Notes under the pieces: generated by a model
The model's database searches: none
Seen by the model: the letters and a program-made list of their open reading frames with translations, nothing else
What the model was told of the DNA's origin: nothing
Shown: positions 13,017-21,001 of the stretch, piece after piece
Numbering within the stretch: the first letter of the stretch is position 1
How the letters are laid out: every line of letters starts with the position of its first letter
Position numbers and translations under genes: made by a program
Origin: Pseudoxanthomonas sp. JBR18
GTDB taxonomy: Bacteria; Pseudomonadota; Gammaproteobacteria; Xanthomonadales; Xanthomonadaceae
Assembly (NCBI RefSeq): GCF_028198165.1
Contig: NZ_CP116339.1
Span: 1,557,001-1,621,000, forward strand
DNA length: 64,000 nt
Reading direction: 5' to 3'

Positions 13017-13544
13017 ATGCCTGCCGCCCACGACCTCGATGACGCCACCCTGCGCGCGCTGATTCCGCGCCTGCGCCGCTTTGCGCGCTCGCTGGTGCAT
13101 GAGCCGGCCGCGGCCGACGATCTGGTCCAGGGCACGCTCGAACGCGCGCTTACCCATGGACGCACGCGGCACACGCCCGACGCGCTGCAGAGCTGGCTGT
13201 TTTCCATCCTGTACCGGCAGTTTGTCGATGAGCACCGCCGTGGGCAGCGCTGGCGCCGGCTGGCGCAGCTGTTTGGCGGGGGCGAGGCGGACACCGCGCC
13301 GTCGGCCGAGCGCGTGGCCAGCGCGCACGCCAGCCTGGCCGCCTTCGACACCTTGCCCAGCGAGCAGCGCGCGCTGCTGCTGCTGGTCAGCGTGGAGGGC
13401 TTCAGCTATCGCGAGGTCGCCGACACGCTCGGCGTGCCGGTCGGCACGGTGATGTCGCGCCTGGCCCGCGCCCGCCAGGCCCTGCGTGCGGCCAGCGAGA
13501 CCGATCCCAAGCCGGCACGTCCCACGTTGAAGGTGTTGCGATGA
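13017..13544 (+). CDS. ECF sigma factor
   Basis: A 175-residue ECF sigma factor. Region 2 (residues 8-70) shows LIPRLRRFARSLVHEPAAADDLVQ-type sequence ending in WLFSILYRQFVDEHRR, and region 4 (residues 110-160) shows LPSEQRALLLLVSVEGFSY, with the helix-turn-helix in SYREVADTLGVPVGTVMSRLARAR. ATG 13017 is preferred to ATG 12960 because similarity begins directly behind it. The frame is open much further upstream without meaning. It is coupled by ATGA to an anti-sigma gene and divergent from the catalase-like/cytochrome b operon, which is its probable target. Confidence 0.94.
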   Translation: MPAAHDLDDATLRALIPRLRRFARSLVHEPAAADDLVQGTLERALTHGRTRHTPDALQSWLFSILYRQFVDEHRRGQRWRRLAQLFGGGEADTAPSAERVASAHASLAAFDTLPSEQRALLLLVSVEGFSYREVADTLGVPVGTVMSRLARARQALRAASETDPKPARPTLKVLR

Positions 13545-14287
13545 TCCACCTGGCCCCCAGCGAAGCCGACCTGCACGCCTACGTGGACGGGCAGCTTTCG
13601 CCCGAGGCACGTGCCGATGTGGAACGCTGGCTGGCCGCGCATCCCGCGCGCGCCGCGCGCGTGGCCGACTGGAAGCGCGATGCCGAACACCTGCGTGCGC
13701 AGCAAGCCTTGCCCGAGCATTGGCCGGCCAACCCGCAGCTGGACCCGGCGCGGGTGCGCCGCCAGGTGCGCGCACGTCGACGCACCCGGCTGGGCATCGC
13801 CGCCAGCGTGCTGCTGGCGCTGGGCGTCGGCACGGGCGTGGGCTGGCAGGCCAAGCAGGCCCAGGTCGCCGCGGCGCGGTTGCCGATGGCCGATGCGGTC
13901 TCGGCCTACCGCATCTTTGCCGCCAGCGACACCGTCCCGGCGCTGGACACCGCCTCGCGCGCGCAGCTGCAGGACTGGCTGGAACGGAACTTCGGCGCTG
14001 TAGGCACGGTGCCCAACCTGCAGGCGCAGGGCTTCCACCTGGTCGGCGGGCAGCGCCTGTCCACCGAGCAGGGCGCGGCGGCGATGCTGGTCTACGCCGA
14101 TGCCCAGGGCGCGCGGATCGGCGTGTATCTGCGGCCCGGCGGCTGGTTCCGCGAACCGGGACAGCGTCGTGATGGTGACCTGCTGGCCCAGTACTGGTCC
14201 CATGGCAACACCAGCTTCGCGGTGGTCAGCCCGTTCGACGATGCGCGCGCACGCAATGTTGCCTCGGTCCTGGGGCCGCGCGGCTGA
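13541..14287 (+). CDS. anti-sigma factor, transmembrane
   Basis: A 248-residue anti-sigma factor. The N-terminal part (HAYVDGQLSPEARADVERWLAAHP) is a typical anti-sigma domain without the zinc-binding HxxxCxxC motif. One membrane helix follows at about residues 84-104 (LGIAASVLLALGVGTGVGW). The rest, about 140 residues, is periplasmic, with QGFHLVGGQRLSTEQG and AAAMLVYADAQGARIGVYLRPG blocks as in the YlaD/RskA-like family called anti-sigma factor of fungal/bacterial oxidative type. The start overlaps the sigma factor stop (ATGA). A periplasmic signal, perhaps oxidative, would release the sigma factor (inference). Confidence 0.92.
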   Translation: MIHLAPSEADLHAYVDGQLSPEARADVERWLAAHPARAARVADWKRDAEHLRAQQALPEHWPANPQLDPARVRRQVRARRRTRLGIAASVLLALGVGTGVGWQAKQAQVAAARLPMADAVSAYRIFAASDTVPALDTASRAQLQDWLERNFGAVGTVPNLQAQGFHLVGGQRLSTEQGAAAMLVYADAQGARIGVYLRPGGWFREPGQRRDGDLLAQYWSHGNTSFAVVSPFDDARARNVASVLGPRG

Positions 14288-14298
14288 AGGCTGTTCCC

Positions 14299-14365
14299 GT
14301 GGGAGCCGCCATGGCGGCGGTGCGACTTCCCCGGTGGAGCCTTTCGCCGCCATGGCGGCCCCCAC
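14299..14365. repeat. REP-like palindromic element, copy 2
   Basis: The same element as at 11146-11213. Arms at 14299-14319 and 14345-14365 pair with one mismatch, and the core GTGGGAGCCGCCATGGCGGC is identical to copy 1. It again lies between two convergent genes (anti-sigma and metal exporter). The loop (14320-14344) differs from copy 1, so the arms are the conserved part. Confidence 0.8.
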
Positions 14366-14381
14366 AGGAGGCCGACGGGCT

Positions 14382-15365
14382 TTATGTCGCCGGGGCTGCG
14401 TTGATCTCCACGGTGACGTGGACCAGTTCCTCGTGCACCGCCAGCGCCGCGCGCACGCCCTGGGGCGACAGCGGCACGCTGCTGACTAGGCTGACGATCA
14501 CCGCGTACTGACCACGCCCGACGCGCCAGACGTGCAGATCGCTCAGGGCGGTGGGCTGCGGCAGCGCGGCGACCACTTGGCGTACCTCGGCCACGACGGG
14601 GGCGTCCATCTCCGCATCGAGCAGCACCCGCCCGGTGCTGCGCAGCAGGCCGATCGCCCACACCGTCACCAGCACCGCGCCGACGATGCCCATCACCGGG
14701 TCCAGCCACACCACGCCAAACAGGCGGCCAGCCAGCAGGGCCACGATGGCCAGGACCGAAGTCGCCGCGTCGGCCAACACATGCAGGTAAGCCGCACGCA
14801 GGTTCAGATCGGCGTGGTGGTCGTGCTCGTCGTGGGCGTGGTCATGCCAAGGGTGGTCATGGTGGGGATGTGCATGGCCGTGATCGTGCCCGTGGTGGTG
14901 ATGGTGGTGGTCGTCTTTCAGCCACCACGCGCAGACCAGGTTCACCGCCAGTCCGACCACGGCCAACACGATGGCCTGGTCGTAGTGGATCGGCAGTGGC
15001 GCCACCAGGCGCTGGGCCGACTGCCACGCCATCAGCAGCGCCACGCACAGCAGCAGCACGGCGCTGGTGTAGCCGCCGAGGATCTCGATCTTCCACGTGC
15101 CGAAGGCAAAACGCCTGTCGCGCGCATAGCGACGCGCCGCCGCATAGGCCAGCAGCGACAGGCCCAGCGCCAGCGCGTGCGAGCTCATGTGCCAGCCATC
15201 GGCCAGCAGCGCCATGGAGTTGAACACCCAGCCGCCGACGATCTCCACCACCATCATCACCGCGGTCAGGATCACCGCGCGGCGGGTGTTGCGCTCCGCG
15301 GCGCTGTTGCCGGTGACGTACTGGTGGTCGTGGCGGTGGGCGGCGAGCGCGGCGTCGAGGGACAT
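14382..15365 (-). CDS. cation diffusion facilitator (DmeF/CzcD-type Co/Ni/Zn exporter)
   Basis: A 327-residue CDF exporter that would drive divalent metal out of the cytoplasm by proton antiport. Six membrane segments are visible. Metal-site motifs lie in helix 2 (NSMALLADGWHMSSHALAL, a variant of the HxxxD site with H59 and H63) and helix 5 (DAATSVLAIVALL with D). A His-rich loop (residues 151-186, with runs such as DDHHHHHHGHDHGH) lies between helices 4 and 5, the feature that marks the DmeF branch. It faces a CsoR/RcnR-type repressor gene with a palindromic operator between them, which supports induction by cobalt or nickel (family knowledge plus inference). Confidence 0.95.
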   Translation of the reverse strand: MSLDAALAAHRHDHQYVTGNSAAERNTRRAVILTAVMMVVEIVGGWVFNSMALLADGWHMSSHALALGLSLLAYAAARRYARDRRFAFGTWKIEILGGYTSAVLLLCVALLMAWQSAQRLVAPLPIHYDQAIVLAVVGLAVNLVCAWWLKDDHHHHHHGHDHGHAHPHHDHPWHDHAHDEHDHHADLNLRAAYLHVLADAATSVLAIVALLAGRLFGVVWLDPVMGIVGAVLVTVWAIGLLRSTGRVLLDAEMDAPVVAEVRQVVAALPQPTALSDLHVWRVGRGQYAVIVSLVSSVPLSPQGVRAALAVHEELVHVTVEINAAPAT

Positions 15366-15388
15366 GGGGACCGGGAGGCGGGTGTAGG

Positions 15389-15405
15389 ATACCCCCCCAT
15401 GGTAT
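15389..15405. promoter_or_regulatory. RcnR/FrmR-type operator between exporter and repressor
   Basis: The sequence ATACC-CCCCCAT-GGTAT has five-base arms around a C-tract. This matches the TAC-(C/G tract)-GTA layout of operators bound by RcnR, FrmR and DmeR proteins. It lies 24 bp upstream of the exporter start and 17 bp upstream of the repressor start, so one site could shut off both genes. Confidence 0.7.
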
Positions 15406-15421
15406 GCGGAGCGGCCGCGCG

Positions 15422-15694
15422 ATGTCCCACCTGATCCACGATGCGCCGCGCCTGTCGCCGCGCGTCAAACGCCTCAAGGGCCAAGTCGCCGCGCTGGAGC
15501 GCGCGCTCGCCGGCGAGCCGGAATGCCTGGCCGTGCTGACTCAGATCGCCGCGATCCGTGGCGCGGCGCAGAGCCTGTTGCTGGAAGTGCTCGAGGGCCA
15601 CATGCAGTCCCATGTCGCCGACGAGCAGCACGCCGCCACGCGCCGCGAAGAGGTGGCGGCGGTGAACAAGCTGCTGCGCTCGTATCTCAAATAG
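15422..15694 (+). CDS. metal/formaldehyde-sensing repressor, CsoR/RcnR/FrmR family (DmeR-like)
   Basis: A 90-residue all-helical repressor of the DUF156 family. It begins MSHLIHDAPRLSPRVKRLKGQVAALERAL and has the ligand residues of the family: an N-terminal histidine (H3, as in RcnR), a cysteine in GEPECLAVLTQIAAIRG (C35 after start) and H60 in LEGHMQSHV. His, Cys and His in these places are the Co/Ni set of RcnR/DmeR; FrmR keeps similar ligands for formaldehyde. The divergent His-rich CDF exporter makes the metal function much more likely. ATG 15422 is chosen because it gives the family N-terminus; ATG 15404 would add six residues and overlap the operator. Confidence 0.93.
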   Translation: MSHLIHDAPRLSPRVKRLKGQVAALERALAGEPECLAVLTQIAAIRGAAQSLLLEVLEGHMQSHVADEQHAATRREEVAAVNKLLRSYLK

Positions 15695-15778
15695 CGGGAC
15701 ACCGGAAAGCAGCGTTGTCGGCATCGACGCGTGGGCACAGGCATCCTGTCGGCCTCCCCTGCGTTCGTGGATCCACGC

Positions 15779-16402
15779 GTGACCGACCTGCACTTCTATC
15801 GCCCTGCCGAAGGCCACCGCCTGGCGCACGACCCGTTCAAGGCCATCGTCGCGCCGCGCCCGATCGGCTGGATCGGCTCGGTCTCGCCCGACGGCGTGCG
15901 CAACCTGGCGCCCTACAGCTTCTTCGGCGCGTTCGGCGATACCCCGCCGCTGATCGGCTTCAGCAGTTCGGGCTGGAAGGACAGCGTGCGCAATATCGAG
16001 GCCACCGGGGTCTTCACCTGGAACCTGGCCACTGCCGCGCAGGCCACGCAAATGAACCAGAGCTCAGCGCCCTACCCGGCCCAGGTCGACGAGTTCGAAC
16101 GCAGCGGCCTGCAGGCCTTGGACGGGCAGGTGGTCGACGCCCCGTTCGTGGCCGGCACGCCAGCGGCCTTCGAGTGCCGCCTGACCCAGCTGCTGCAGCT
16201 CACCGATGCACGTGGCCAGGCCCTGGAGCAGTGGCTGGTGCTGGGCGAAGTGGTCGGCGTGCACATCGACCCGCGCTACCTGGTCGACGGCGTGTACGAC
16301 ACCGCGGCGGCCGCGCCGATTCTGCGCGCCGGCGGCCCGGGCGCTTATGCGCGCATCGGCCCGGAGGCGATGTTCGACATGCGCCGGCCTCCTTCCGCAT
16401 GA
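15779..16402 (+). CDS. flavin reductase-like FMN-binding protein
   Basis: A 207-residue split-barrel protein of the flavin reductase/DIM6-NTAB family. The signature HDPFKAIVAPRPIGWIGSVSPDGVRNLAPYSFF, here read as DPFKAIVAPRPIGWIGS then NLAPYSFFGAF, binds FMN; NIEATGVFTWNL follows. Such proteins reduce free flavin or act as oxidoreductases on unknown substrates. GTG 15779 (MTDLHFYRPAEGH) fits the usual family start; GTG 15731 would add 16 residues. The stop overlaps the next gene (ATGA), so it is coupled to an alpha/beta hydrolase. Confidence 0.9.
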   Translation: MTDLHFYRPAEGHRLAHDPFKAIVAPRPIGWIGSVSPDGVRNLAPYSFFGAFGDTPPLIGFSSSGWKDSVRNIEATGVFTWNLATAAQATQMNQSSAPYPAQVDEFERSGLQALDGQVVDAPFVAGTPAAFECRLTQLLQLTDARGQALEQWLVLGEVVGVHIDPRYLVDGVYDTAAAAPILRAGGPGAYARIGPEAMFDMRRPPSA

Positions 16403-17094
16403 GTGCGCGCCCCGACCTGCTGCTGTTGCCCGGCCTGCTCAACGATGGCGAACTGTGGCGCGACCAGCTCGAGGCGTTGGCCGACATCGCCGACTGCCAG
16501 GTCGGCGACCTGACCGGTGCGGACACCCTGGGCGAGGTCGCCGAACAGGTTCTGGATGCCGCGCCGCCCGTGTTCGCCCTGGCCGGGTTCTCGCTGGGCG
16601 GCTATGTGGCCCAGGAGATCCTGCGTCAGGCGCCGCAGCGCGTGACGCGCCTGGCCCTGCTGGATACCTCGTACAAAGCCGACACGCCGGCGCGGGCGCA
16701 GCAGCGGCGCGCGCAGGAGGCCGCCGTGCGCAAGGGCGCCTTCCACGGCTTTGGCGACAGCCTCATGCGCGCGTACACCGATCCGGTGCACCACGGCGAT
16801 ACCGCCTTGATGCACCGCATCCGGGCCATGACCCAGCGCCTGGGCGCCGAGGTGTTCCTGCGCCAGAGCGGCTTGGAGCGCCGCGACGGCAGCGCGGTGT
16901 TGCGGGCCTTCGACCGGCCCGCCCTGGTGCTGGTGGGCGAGCACGACGGCATCACCCCGCCAGCCGTGCACGAACAGATGGTCGCCCTGCTGCCCGACGC
17001 CACGCTGGTCCGCATCCCGCAGTCCGGGCATCTCAGCCCGATGGAGCAGCCCGGGGCGGTCAGCACGGCGCTGCGCGACTGGCTCCTGCGCTAG
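16399..17094 (+). CDS. alpha/beta hydrolase
   Basis: A 231-residue cytoplasmic alpha/beta hydrolase without signal peptide. LLLLPGLLNDGELW gives the oxyanion region, AGFSLGGYVAQE the nucleophile elbow (GFSLGG), LVGEHDGITPP the acid and IPQSGHLSPMEQP the histidine. The family includes MhpC/BioH-like esterases and C-C hydrolases; the lid (YKADTPARAQQRRAQEAAVRKG region, residues 95-120) is the substrate-determining part and is not recognised. It overlaps the flavin reductase gene by four bases, suggesting a common catabolic or detoxifying role. Confidence 0.92.
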   Translation: MSARPDLLLLPGLLNDGELWRDQLEALADIADCQVGDLTGADTLGEVAEQVLDAAPPVFALAGFSLGGYVAQEILRQAPQRVTRLALLDTSYKADTPARAQQRRAQEAAVRKGAFHGFGDSLMRAYTDPVHHGDTALMHRIRAMTQRLGAEVFLRQSGLERRDGSAVLRAFDRPALVLVGEHDGITPPAVHEQMVALLPDATLVRIPQSGHLSPMEQPGAVSTALRDWLLR

Positions 17095-17104
17095 CCACGC
17101 CGGC

Positions 17105-17590
17105 TCAGGTCCCGGGGACGGCGGCGAACGCCTGTCCGGTGATCGGGTCGCACGCCGGGTCCGGCACCGCGGCGATGACCGCCCGCACGTCGACACCGGG
17201 CACGTCGAGGTGCAGGTCCCATCGCTGGCCGGGTGGATACGCTCCCACCGCGCAGAAATCGCGCGTGGCCTGCAGGCTCCGATGTAGGGTGCCAGCGGGC
17301 AGCAGAAGCGCATCGCCCGGCCCCACGCGCAGCTCGATGCCCTCCGGGCCGCCCAGCTGCAGCAGTGCCTGGCCGGCGAACACACCCAGCGCCTCGTGCG
17401 CGTTGGCGTGATAGTGCTGCTGGCGGTACAGCCCCGAGCGCCACTGCGGACACCAGCCGTGGGCGATGAAACGCGCCTCGAAGCCGGCCGCATCCAGCGG
17501 CTCACCACCTTCGTCCAGCACGCCGCGATACAGGCGCACGGGCAGCCGTAAGTGGTCCGGCATCGGCACCGGCAGGAATTCGATCTGCAT
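17105..17590 (-). CDS. cupin-domain protein, YjlB-like
   Basis: A 161-residue cupin. It begins MQIEFLPVPMPDHLRLPV after a GAAGG ribosome site; longer in-frame starts to 17686 lack similarity. The metal-binding cupin motif 1 is HYHANAHEALGVFAGQALLQLGG and motif 2 is GDALLLPAGTLHRSL (given here in parts: HYHANAHE and LLPAGTLH). This layout matches the uncharacterised YjlB family. Metal and substrate are unknown. It is convergent with the hydrolase and lies 35 bp downstream of the epimerase gene on the same strand, so they may share a transcript. Confidence 0.88.
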   Translation of the reverse strand: MQIEFLPVPMPDHLRLPVRLYRGVLDEGGEPLDAAGFEARFIAHGWCPQWRSGLYRQQHYHANAHEALGVFAGQALLQLGGPEGIELRVGPGDALLLPAGTLHRSLQATRDFCAVGAYPPGQRWDLHLDVPGVDVRAVIAAVPDPACDPITGQAFAAVPGT

Positions 17591-17625
17591 GCGGCAAGGC
17601 CTTCGATCGTCGAGGAAGGGGCCGC

Positions 17626-18528
17626 TCAGTCCAACGGCATGTCGGTCTCGATCCAGCGGGTGACCGAATCGTGGCGTGGCGCCCAACCCAGTTCCTCCCG
17701 CGCCCGCTTGGCGCGGACCCGCGCATTGGAGCCGAACAACGCAAGCGCCTGGTCATGGCCCCACTCGGCAGCCGCCTGTTCGAGCGTCCAGGGCTGCACC
17801 GGCCCCAGGTCCAGCCGATTGGCCAAGGCGCCGCCGATCTGGGCGAAGGAGGCCTCGCCGTTCTCCGCGAAATAGAACGCGCCGTTCGGGCCGTGTTCCA
17901 ACGCCAGCAGGTAGAGCTCGGCCAGGTCGTCCACGTGCACGTTGGACCAGCGGTTGGCCCCTGCGCCCAGCACATGGACCATGCCATCGCGCTGGGCCGG
18001 CTTGAGCAGGCCGGGGATCTGGGTGCTGTGACGCTCCAGGCCACGCCCCTCGCCGTAGACCATGGCGTTGCACAGCACGATGCCGCGCAGGCCGCTGTCA
18101 CCGCCGGCGAGTACGGCCTGGTCCAGCGCGCGGCGTGCCTGTCTGCCCGGCGCGACCGGCAGCGGGTCGTCCTCGTCGAAGATCCGCGCATCGCCGGCCT
18201 GGCCGCGTGCGTCGTCGGCGATCACGCCGATGCCGCTGGTATGGATGAGGGTCTTGCCGGTGTCCTGCAGCGCGGCGAGCAGGGCGGTGATGGCCGGGCG
18301 ATGGTCGCTGCTGGCGGCATTGATCACCGCGTCGGCGCGGCGCGCCTCGCGGGCGAGGATTTCGCCGTCGTCCAGGGTGCCCAGCACCGGGGTGATCCCC
18401 GCCGCGCCGAGCCGCTCGGCCAGATCCGAGCGCCGGACCAGGCCACGGACCCGATGCCCGGCCGCCAGCAGCCGCTCGGCGACGGTGCCGCCGATATAGC
18501 CGGTGGCGCCGGCGATGAAAATGTTCAT
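17626..18528 (-). CDS. NAD(P)-dependent epimerase/dehydratase family protein
   Basis: A 300-residue extended SDR. The glycine-rich GATGYIGGTVAERLL at residues 7-21 binds the cofactor, followed by VRGLVRRSDLAERLGAAG-type beta2 and ITPVLGTLDDGE. It resembles the nucleoside-diphosphate-sugar epimerase-like NmrA/YwnB proteins more than true sugar epimerases. The catalytic Tyr-x3-Lys is not obvious, although MVYGEGRG occupies a similar place. ATG 18528 follows a GGGAG site; an ATG at 18576 is rejected on that ground. Function is unassigned beyond the fold. Confidence 0.88.
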   Translation of the reverse strand: MNIFIAGATGYIGGTVAERLLAAGHRVRGLVRRSDLAERLGAAGITPVLGTLDDGEILAREARRADAVINAASSDHRPAITALLAALQDTGKTLIHTSGIGVIADDARGQAGDARIFDEDDPLPVAPGRQARRALDQAVLAGGDSGLRGIVLCNAMVYGEGRGLERHSTQIPGLLKPAQRDGMVHVLGAGANRWSNVHVDDLAELYLLALEHGPNGAFYFAENGEASFAQIGGALANRLDLGPVQPWTLEQAAAEWGHDQALALFGSNARVRAKRAREELGWAPRHDSVTRWIETDMPLD

Positions 18529-18686
18529 GTGCACTCCCATTGCAATGATCGGCCGCGTCCTGGCGGCAACCCGCACGGGTGCGACGCACGACGGGCGGCG
18601 GCCCGAGCTTCAAGCTTGGCCGCTCGTGCGTGATCGCGATGCGCAGGCGCGACCTGACCGGGAGCGCCCGGCCAGGTCGTGATCAG

Positions 18687-20876
18687 TCAGCCCTTGGGAG
18701 GCGGCAACAGCTCAAACTGCGCCGGTGTGCCGCTTGCCGAGCACTGGCTGACCCACAGGTCGAACATCCCCGGCTCGGCACCAAAGCTCAAATCCGCGCC
18801 GGTGAACGCCAGCAGGCTGCGGTCCAGGGTGAAGCTGACCTCGGCCGATTCGCCCGGCTGCAGGGCCACCTTGGAGAAACCCTTCAGTTCGCGCACCGGG
18901 CGGACCCGGCTGGCGACCTTGTCGTGCACGTACAGCTGCACCACGGTCTCGCCGGCGACCTGCCCGGTGTTGGTGACCGTGGCGGTGACGGTGAGCGTGT
19001 CGTTCCAGCCCAGCGTGGCGGTGGAAAGCCGCGGTGGGCCGTAGGCGAAAGTGGTGTAGGACAGGCCATGCCCGAACGGGTACAGCGCATCGGCGGTGAT
19101 CTCGCGCCAGCGCGACTTGTATTCGGTCACGCCGGGCAGCTCGGGGCGGCCGGTGCGCGGGCGGTTGTAGAACAGCGGCTGCTGGCCCGAGTCCTGCGGA
19201 AAGCTCACCGGCAGCCGGCCGGCGGGGTTGTAGTCGCCGAACAGCACGTCGGCCACGCCATGTCCGGTCTGGCTGCCCAGGTACCAGGTCACCGCGATTG
19301 CCGCCGCCTCGCGCACCGCACCAGACAGCGCCAGCGCGCGGCCGTTGCGCAGCAGCACCACCAGCGGCTTGCCCGTGGCGGCCAGGGCCTCGGCCAGGGC
19401 CTGATGGGCCGGCGGCACGACGATCTGGGTGCGCGACTGGGCCTCGCCGCTGTAGCGCTGCGGCTCGCCGATGGCCAACACCACCACGTCGCTGGCCTGG
19501 GCCGCGGCCACAGCGGCCTCGATGCCGCCCTCGATGGGTGCTTCCAGTCCGCAGCCATCCTCGACCAGGAGCGAGGCCTGGTCACCCAGGGCGGCACGGA
19601 CCCCGGCCTCCAGGGTGACGTAGCGCGACTTGTCGCCGAACAGCGTCCAGCAGCCCTCGATATTGTCGGTATCGCGCGCGAACGGCCCGACCAGGGCGAT
19701 CTTCTGCCCGGTCTTCTTCAACGGCAGCACAGCGCCTTCGTTCTTCAGCAGCACGATGGAGCGGCGCGCGGCCTCACGACTGAGGGCCTCATGGGCCGGC
19801 AGGTGCGAGGTATCGGCCTCGCGCGCCGGGTCGAGCGAGCGGTATGGGTTGTCCAGCAGGCCGATGCGCTCCTTCACATGCAGGACCCGGCGCACGCCCT
19901 CGTCCAGCTGCGCCATCGACACCTCGCCGGTCTCTACCAGCTCGCCCAGGTGCTTCTCGTAGAAGCCGCTCTGCATGGACATGTCCAGGCCGGCGGTGAA
20001 GGCCTTGCGGGTGGCGTCGCGGTCGTCGGCGGCGTAGCCGTGGGCCACCAGCTCCATGTCGGCGGTGTAGTCGCTGACCACCAGGCCCGGAAACTGCCAG
20101 GCACCGCGCAGCAGATCGGTCATCAGCCAGCGGTTGGCGCTGGCCGGCACGCCGTTGATGTCGTTGAAGGCGCTCATCACGGTGATCGCACCGGCATCGA
20201 GCGCCGCCTTGAACGGCGGCAGATGGACATCGCGCAGGGTCTGCACGGAGATGTCCACGGTGTTGTATTCCATGCCGCCCGCCACCGCGCCGTAGGCGGC
20301 GAAATGCTTGGGCGTGGCCAGCAGGCAATCCTCGGCCTCCAGCCCGGCCTCGCCCTGGAATCCCTGGACACGCGCGGCGGCGAAGGCGCAGCCCAGCACC
20401 ACGTCCTCGCCGGCGCCCTCGGCACCGCGGCCCCAGCGCTGGTCGCGGGCGATGTCCACGGCCGGCGCGAAGGTCCAGTGGATGCCCGCGGCCGTGGCCT
20501 CGACGGCGGTGGCGCGCGCTGTGCGGCGGGCGAGGTCCGGCTCGAAGCTGGCCGCCTCGCCCAGCGGGATCGGGAACACCGTGCGCATGCCGTGGATCAC
20601 GTCCGACCCCAGCAGCAGCGGGATGCCCAGGCGCGACTCTTCCACCGCGATGCGCTGGGCCTCGCGGCCCAGGGCCGCGCCCACGCCGTTGAACAGCGCG
20701 CCGATGCGGCCGGCCCGGATCCCCTCGCGCACCTCGGCCACGCCCTGGGCGTTGGCCTCGGGATTCACATCCGGTGCGAACGGGCGCAGGGCATCGGCAA
20801 AGATGCCGAGCTGACCGACTTTTTCCTCGACCGTCATCTGTGCGATGAGGGTTTCAATCCGTTCCGAGTTTGACAT
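18687..20876 (-). CDS. bglX: glycoside hydrolase family 3 beta-glucosidase
   Basis: A 729-residue three-domain GH3 enzyme, close in length to E. coli BglX. The N-terminal TIM barrel runs to about residue 330 and holds GSDVIHGMRTVFPIPLGEAASF, CPKH-equivalent ATPKHFAAYG and the nucleophile aspartate in PGLVVSDYTADME. The alpha/beta sandwich with the acid/base region follows (ALVGPFARDTDNIEGCW), and a fibronectin type III-like domain ends the protein (VTNTGQVAGETVVQLYV). Unlike BglX it has no signal peptide (starts MSNSERIETLIAQMTVEEK), so it looks cytoplasmic and would split imported beta-glucosides. A LacI-type operator lies 13 bp upstream. No transporter or LacI gene is adjacent. Confidence 0.94.
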   Translation of the reverse strand: MSNSERIETLIAQMTVEEKVGQLGIFADALRPFAPDVNPEANAQGVAEVREGIRAGRIGALFNGVGAALGREAQRIAVEESRLGIPLLLGSDVIHGMRTVFPIPLGEAASFEPDLARRTARATAVEATAAGIHWTFAPAVDIARDQRWGRGAEGAGEDVVLGCAFAAARVQGFQGEAGLEAEDCLLATPKHFAAYGAVAGGMEYNTVDISVQTLRDVHLPPFKAALDAGAITVMSAFNDINGVPASANRWLMTDLLRGAWQFPGLVVSDYTADMELVAHGYAADDRDATRKAFTAGLDMSMQSGFYEKHLGELVETGEVSMAQLDEGVRRVLHVKERIGLLDNPYRSLDPAREADTSHLPAHEALSREAARRSIVLLKNEGAVLPLKKTGQKIALVGPFARDTDNIEGCWTLFGDKSRYVTLEAGVRAALGDQASLLVEDGCGLEAPIEGGIEAAVAAAQASDVVVLAIGEPQRYSGEAQSRTQIVVPPAHQALAEALAATGKPLVVLLRNGRALALSGAVREAAAIAVTWYLGSQTGHGVADVLFGDYNPAGRLPVSFPQDSGQQPLFYNRPRTGRPELPGVTEYKSRWREITADALYPFGHGLSYTTFAYGPPRLSTATLGWNDTLTVTATVTNTGQVAGETVVQLYVHDKVASRVRPVRELKGFSKVALQPGESAEVSFTLDRSLLAFTGADLSFGAEPGMFDLWVSQCSASGTPAQFELLPPPKG

Positions 20877-20888
20877 CCCATCCCGCCG

Positions 20889-20902
20889 TGAAAACGTTTA
20901 CA
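20889..20902. promoter_or_regulatory. LacI/GalR-family operator upstream of beta-glucosidase
   Basis: TGAAAACGTTTACA is a near-perfect palindrome around a central CG and fits the TGnAAACGTTTnCA type bound by LacI/GalR repressors. It lies 13 bp ahead of the GH3 start, in a place where a repressor would block transcription or be near the transcription start. The regulator gene is not in the window. Confidence 0.72.
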
Positions 20903-21001
20903 TACATTCTAAGCCACGCTCCGTCGATGCCAAGCCCCGTGGGCTGGCAAGCATGGAAATCTGAACTGCTCCGCCTCGTCTGTCGAGCCCGGCGGGCGTG
21001 T

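Noticed and set aside
18579..20873. 764-codon open frame opposite the GH3 gene
   Set aside because: The GH3 enzyme on the other strand has complete motifs; the antisense product is a low-complexity Arg/Gly/Gln-rich sequence.
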